Assembly (NCBI RefSeq): GCF_016863175.1
Contig: NZ_BOOJ01000022.1
Coordinates: forward strand, 1 to 64,000
Length of the DNA: 64,000 bases
Direction of reading: 5' to 3'
Source of the DNA: Paraplanobispora siamensis
GTDB taxonomy: Bacteria; Actinomycetota; Actinomycetes; Streptosporangiales; Streptosporangiaceae
Below the pieces are notes generated by a model. That model ran no database searches. It was given only the letters and a program-made list of their open reading frames with translations, and was not told the DNA's origin. Every line of letters starts with the position of its first letter. Position 1 is the stretch's first letter. The translations under genes and the position numbers were made by a program. Positions 61,159 to 64,000 of this stretch are shown here, piece after piece.

Positions 61159-63222
61159 ATGTCCGCCGAACCTGCGCACTCCGCCCCCGAAGGGCCGCCC
61201 CTCCCCCAGGAACGCTTCCTCAACCGCGAGGAGAGCTGGCTCCAGTTCAACCAACGTGTCCTGGAGATGGCGGAGGACCCGGCCCTGCCGCTGCTCGAAC
61301 GGGTCAGATTCCTGGCGATCTTCGCCAGCAACCTGGACGAGTTCTTCCGGGTCCGGGTGGCGGGACTGAAACGGCGCATGGCCACCGGCCTGCTGCTGCG
61401 CACCAAGAACGGCATGAAGCCGCGCGAGGAGCTGGCCAGGATCGCCGCGATCGCCGACGAGCTGGCGCAGCGGCACGCCGCCTGCTTCCACGAGCGGGTC
61501 TGCCCCCAGCTGGCCTCCGAGGGCATCGCGATCGTCCGGTGGGACGACCTGGGCCGCGAGGAGCGCACGGAGATGCGCAAGCTCTTCCGCGAGCGGATCC
61601 GGCCGGTGCTGACGCCCCTGGCCGTCGACCCCGCCCACCCCTTCCCCTACATCTCCGGCCTGTCCCTCAACCTGGCCGTGACGGTCCGCAACCCCTCGAC
61701 CGGTCACACGGTGTTCGCGCGGGTGAAGGTCCCCAGCCGGCTCCCCCGCTTCGTCACCGCCTCCAAGGACCGGTTCGTCCCCCTGGAGGACGTGATCGCG
61801 GCCCACCTCGGGCAGCTGTTCAAGGGCATGGAGATCGTCGAGCACCACGTCTTCCGCGTCACCCGCAACGAGGACCTGGACGTCGACGAGGACGTCACCG
61901 AGAACCTCATGCAGGCGCTGGAGAAGGAGCTGCTCAAGCGGCGCTTCGGCCCGCCGGTCCGGCTGGAGGTCGAGGACACCATCACCTCCGAGGTGCTCGA
62001 CCTGCTGGTGGAGGAGCTCGGGGTGGCCGAGCACGAGATCTACCGGCTGCCCGGGCCGCTGGACCTGACGGGGCTGCACGCGATCGCCGACCTGGACCGG
62101 GGGGAGCTGAGCTTCCGCCCCTTCGTGCCCGCGGAGGTCGTCCACGTCGAGGACGACATCTTCGCGGTGCTGCGGGAGCGCGACGTGCTCCTGCACCACC
62201 CCTACGACTCCTTCTCCACGAGCGTGCAGCGCTTCATCGAGCAGGCCGCCGCCGACCCCAGCGTGCTGGCCATCAAGCAGACGCTGTACCGGACCAGCGG
62301 CGACTCCCCCATCGTGGACGCCCTGATCGACGCGGCCGAGGCGGGCAAGCAGGTCGTCGTGGTGGTGGAGATCAAGGCGCGCTTCGACGAGCACGCCAAC
62401 ATCAGCTGGGCGCGCAAGCTGGAGCGGGCCGGCTGCCACGTGGTCTACGGCGTGCTCGGGCTCAAGACGCACTGCAAGCTGGCCCTGGTGGTCCGCCAGG
62501 AGTCCTCGGGCGAGCTGCGCACCTACTGCCACATCGGCACGGGGAACTACAACCCCAAGACGGCCAGGCTGTACGAGGACCTGGGGCTGCTGACCGCCGA
62601 CCCGCTGGTCGGCGAGGACGTCACGGACCTGTTCATCCACCTGACCGGTTACTCCAACCACTCGGCCTACCGGCGGCTGCTGGTCGCCCCGCACTCGCTG
62701 CGGGGCGGGCTGCTGGCCAGGATCGAGCGGGAGATCTCCCACCAGGAGGCGGGCCGCCCCGCCAGGATCCGCATCAAGACCAACTCCCTGGTGGACCAGC
62801 CGGTCATCGACGCGCTCTACCGGGCCTCGCAGGCGGGCGTGCCGGTGGACCTGTGGGTGCGCGGGGTGTGCACGCTGCGGCCGGGCATCCCGGGGCTGTC
62901 GGACAACATCAGGGTCAGGAGCGTGCTGGGCCGCTTCCTGGAGCACTCGCGGATCTACGAGTTCGGCCACGGCCGCCGGCCGGAGATCTGGATCGGCAGC
63001 GCCGACCTGATGCGCCGCAACCTGGACCGCCGGGTGGAGGCTCTGGTTAAGGTCGTCAGCCAGCAGCAGCGGGTATATCTCAGTGAGCTGCTCGACCGTG
63101 CGATGGCGGAGAGCACGACCACATGGTGGCTGAACTCGGACGGGACCTGGACCCGGCACGGCGGTGAGGACCTGCAGAGCCACCTGATCGGCACCCGCCG
63201 GTGGAGGACGATCGATGACTGA
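61159..63222 (+). CDS. ppk: Polyphosphate kinase 1
   Basis: 687 aa, PPK1. N-terminal domain from [19 protein letters not shown], two phospholipase-D-like catalytic domains; the active His is in [19 protein letters not shown], and the ADP/ATP site includes IKQTLYRTS. It makes polyphosphate from ATP. Followed by the MutT1 gene with an 8-nt overlap, the order of Rv2984-Rv2985 in M. tuberculosis. Confidence 0.96.
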   Translation: MSAEPAHSAPEGPPLPQERFLNREESWLQFNQRVLEMAEDPALPLLERVRFLAIFASNLDEFFRVRVAGLKRRMATGLLLRTKNGMKPREELARIAAIADELAQRHAACFHERVCPQLASEGIAIVRWDDLGREERTEMRKLFRERIRPVLTPLAVDPAHPFPYISGLSLNLAVTVRNPSTGHTVFARVKVPSRLPRFVTASKDRFVPLEDVIAAHLGQLFKGMEIVEHHVFRVTRNEDLDVDEDVTENLMQALEKELLKRRFGPPVRLEVEDTITSEVLDLLVEELGVAEHEIYRLPGPLDLTGLHAIADLDRGELSFRPFVPAEVVHVEDDIFAVLRERDVLLHHPYDSFSTSVQRFIEQAAADPSVLAIKQTLYRTSGDSPIVDALIDAAEAGKQVVVVVEIKARFDEHANISWARKLERAGCHVVYGVLGLKTHCKLALVVRQESSGELRTYCHIGTGNYNPKTARLYEDLGLLTADPLVGEDVTDLFIHLTGYSNHSAYRRLLVAPHSLRGGLLARIEREISHQEAGRPARIRIKTNSLVDQPVIDALYRASQAGVPVDLWVRGVCTLRPGIPGLSDNIRVRSVLGRFLEHSRIYEFGHGRRPEIWIGSADLMRRNLDRRVEALVKVVSQQQRVYLSELLDRAMAESTTTWWLNSDGTWTRHGGEDLQSHLIGTRRWRTIDD

Positions 63223-64000
63223 GCTGGACGTCCATCCCACGGACATGATCCGTGCGGCCGGGGCGGTGGTGTGGCGCGGCGAGGAGAGCTCCCCCGAGCT
63301 CGCCCTCGTCCACCGGCCCAAGTACGACGACTGGACCTTTCCCAAGGGCAAGCTGCGGCCGGGCGAGCACGTGATCAGCGGCGCGCTGCGCGAGGTGGCC
63401 GAGGAGACCGGTGTCACCGCGGTCCTGGGCCGGTCGCTGCCGCCGATCCACTACATGAAGGGCAGGCGGCTCAAGCGGGTCGACTACTGGGTGGCCCGGG
63501 CGGTCGCCGAGGAGTCGCACACCGCGCTCGACGAGGTGGACAAGATCGTCTGGCTGCCGCTGGAGGAGGCCCGCAGACGGCTGACCTTCGAGTGGGACGC
63601 CGGGCTGATCCGCGCGCTCACCGCGGTCCCGCTGAGCACCGTGCCGCTCATCCTGGTCCGGCACGGGGTGGCCGGCTCGCGCCAGGAGTGGGAGGGCGAC
63701 GACGACCTGCGCCCGCTGGACCACGTCGGCGAGCTGCAGGCCGAGGTGCTGGCCGACGCGCTGTACGGCTACCGCCCGGCCGAGCTGGTCAGCTCGCCGA
63801 GCAGCCGGTGCGTGCAGACGCTGGAGCCGTACGCCGACCGGACCGGCCTGGAGATCCGCCGCGATCCCCTGCTGTCGGAGACCGGCTACGACTCGCGCGC
63901 CTCGCTCCGGATGGTCTCCAAGGTGCTGACCTCGGACCGGGCGGCGGTGCTGTGCAGCCACGGCAAGGTGCTGCCCGAGCTGATCACCGGGCTCATCGGC
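63215..64000 (+). CDS. mutT1: NUDIX/histidine-phosphatase protein (MutT1-like), partial at the window end
   Basis: Truncated by the window edge after 262 codons. N-terminal NUDIX box [23 protein letters not shown], a full GX5EX7REUXEEXGU match, then a histidine-phosphatase domain starting VRHGVAG, the two-domain plan of mycobacterial MutT1, which clears 8-oxo-(d)GTP. ATG 63215 overlaps the ppk stop by 8 nt. Confidence 0.9.
   Translation, partial: MTELDVHPTDMIRAAGAVVWRGEESSPELALVHRPKYDDWTFPKGKLRPGEHVISGALREVAEETGVTAVLGRSLPPIHYMKGRRLKRVDYWVARAVAEESHTALDEVDKIVWLPLEEARRRLTFEWDAGLIRALTAVPLSTVPLILVRHGVAGSRQEWEGDDDLRPLDHVGELQAEVLADALYGYRPAELVSSPSSRCVQTLEPYADRTGLEIRRDPLLSETGYDSRASLRMVSKVLTSDRAAVLCSHGKVLPELITGLIG

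Noticed and set aside
61081-63417. 778-aa minus frame opposite ppk
   Set aside because: Antisense of ppk; no recognisable protein.

Overview
The window is high-GC DNA with dense coding, many GTG starts and actinobacterial gene orders, so it is chromosomal DNA of an actinomycete. The gene families (DUF6292, F420/PPOX-type protein, NDH-2, Mfd-MazG-enolase-DivIC-DUF501-Ppx block, Ppk-MutT1 pair) suit a Streptosporangiaceae-like organism; that family assignment is inference, not something the sequence proves. I see no prophage, insertion sequence, CRISPR array or rRNA.

Layout. 0.3-2.6 kb: FIST-domain sensor and ROK kinase. 2.8-6.3 kb: MoxR/Mg-chelatase-like ATPase with its VWA partner. 6.3-10.5 kb: an accessory patch with two DUF6292 paralogues, GNAT, GntR/UTRA regulator, and two paralogous one-helix membrane proteins with a Cys-containing tail. 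10.6-20.4 kb: cystathionine gamma-synthase/lyase, orphan NarL-type histidine kinase, cystathionine beta-synthase, SGNH hydrolase, a PQQ-like lipoprotein, thiolase, and a BAX-inhibitor-like membrane protein; the order resembles the Rv1072-Rv1079 region of M. tuberculosis. 20.9-26.1 kb: an odd tRNA with anticodon UAA, a GcvR-like ACT protein coupled to a deformylase lacking the catalytic Glu, NDH-2, a family-5 uracil-DNA glycosylase, and a secreted protein of four Cys-paired repeats. 26.3-34.9 kb: the housekeeping block ppx-DUF501-divIC-eno-mazG-SurA-like lipoprotein-mfd.

35.9-54.3 kb is the most interesting part: a polysaccharide locus (initiating sugar-phosphate transferase, two glycosyltransferases, Wzx flippase, Wzy/ligase, Wzz, a GH26-like lipoprotein) interleaved with three sulfotransferases and with genes to make and recycle PAPS (cysD, cysN, cysC, cysQ). 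No sulfate-reduction gene (cysH, sulfite reductase) lies in the window. I infer that the locus makes a sulfated exopolysaccharide. The + operon (wzz, ligase, kinase-like, sulfotransferase, flippase, sulfotransferase) is tightly overlapped, and a rare TTA codon sits just before the first sulfotransferase start.

54.5-58.4 kb: pth, rplY, prs, glmU; then tRNA-Gln(UUG). 59.1-64.0 kb: acyl-CoA desaturase with a 22-bp palindrome in its promoter, a TetR regulator with a long charged helix containing a 49-bp perfect repeat, ppk, and a NUDIX/phosphatase gene cut by the window end.
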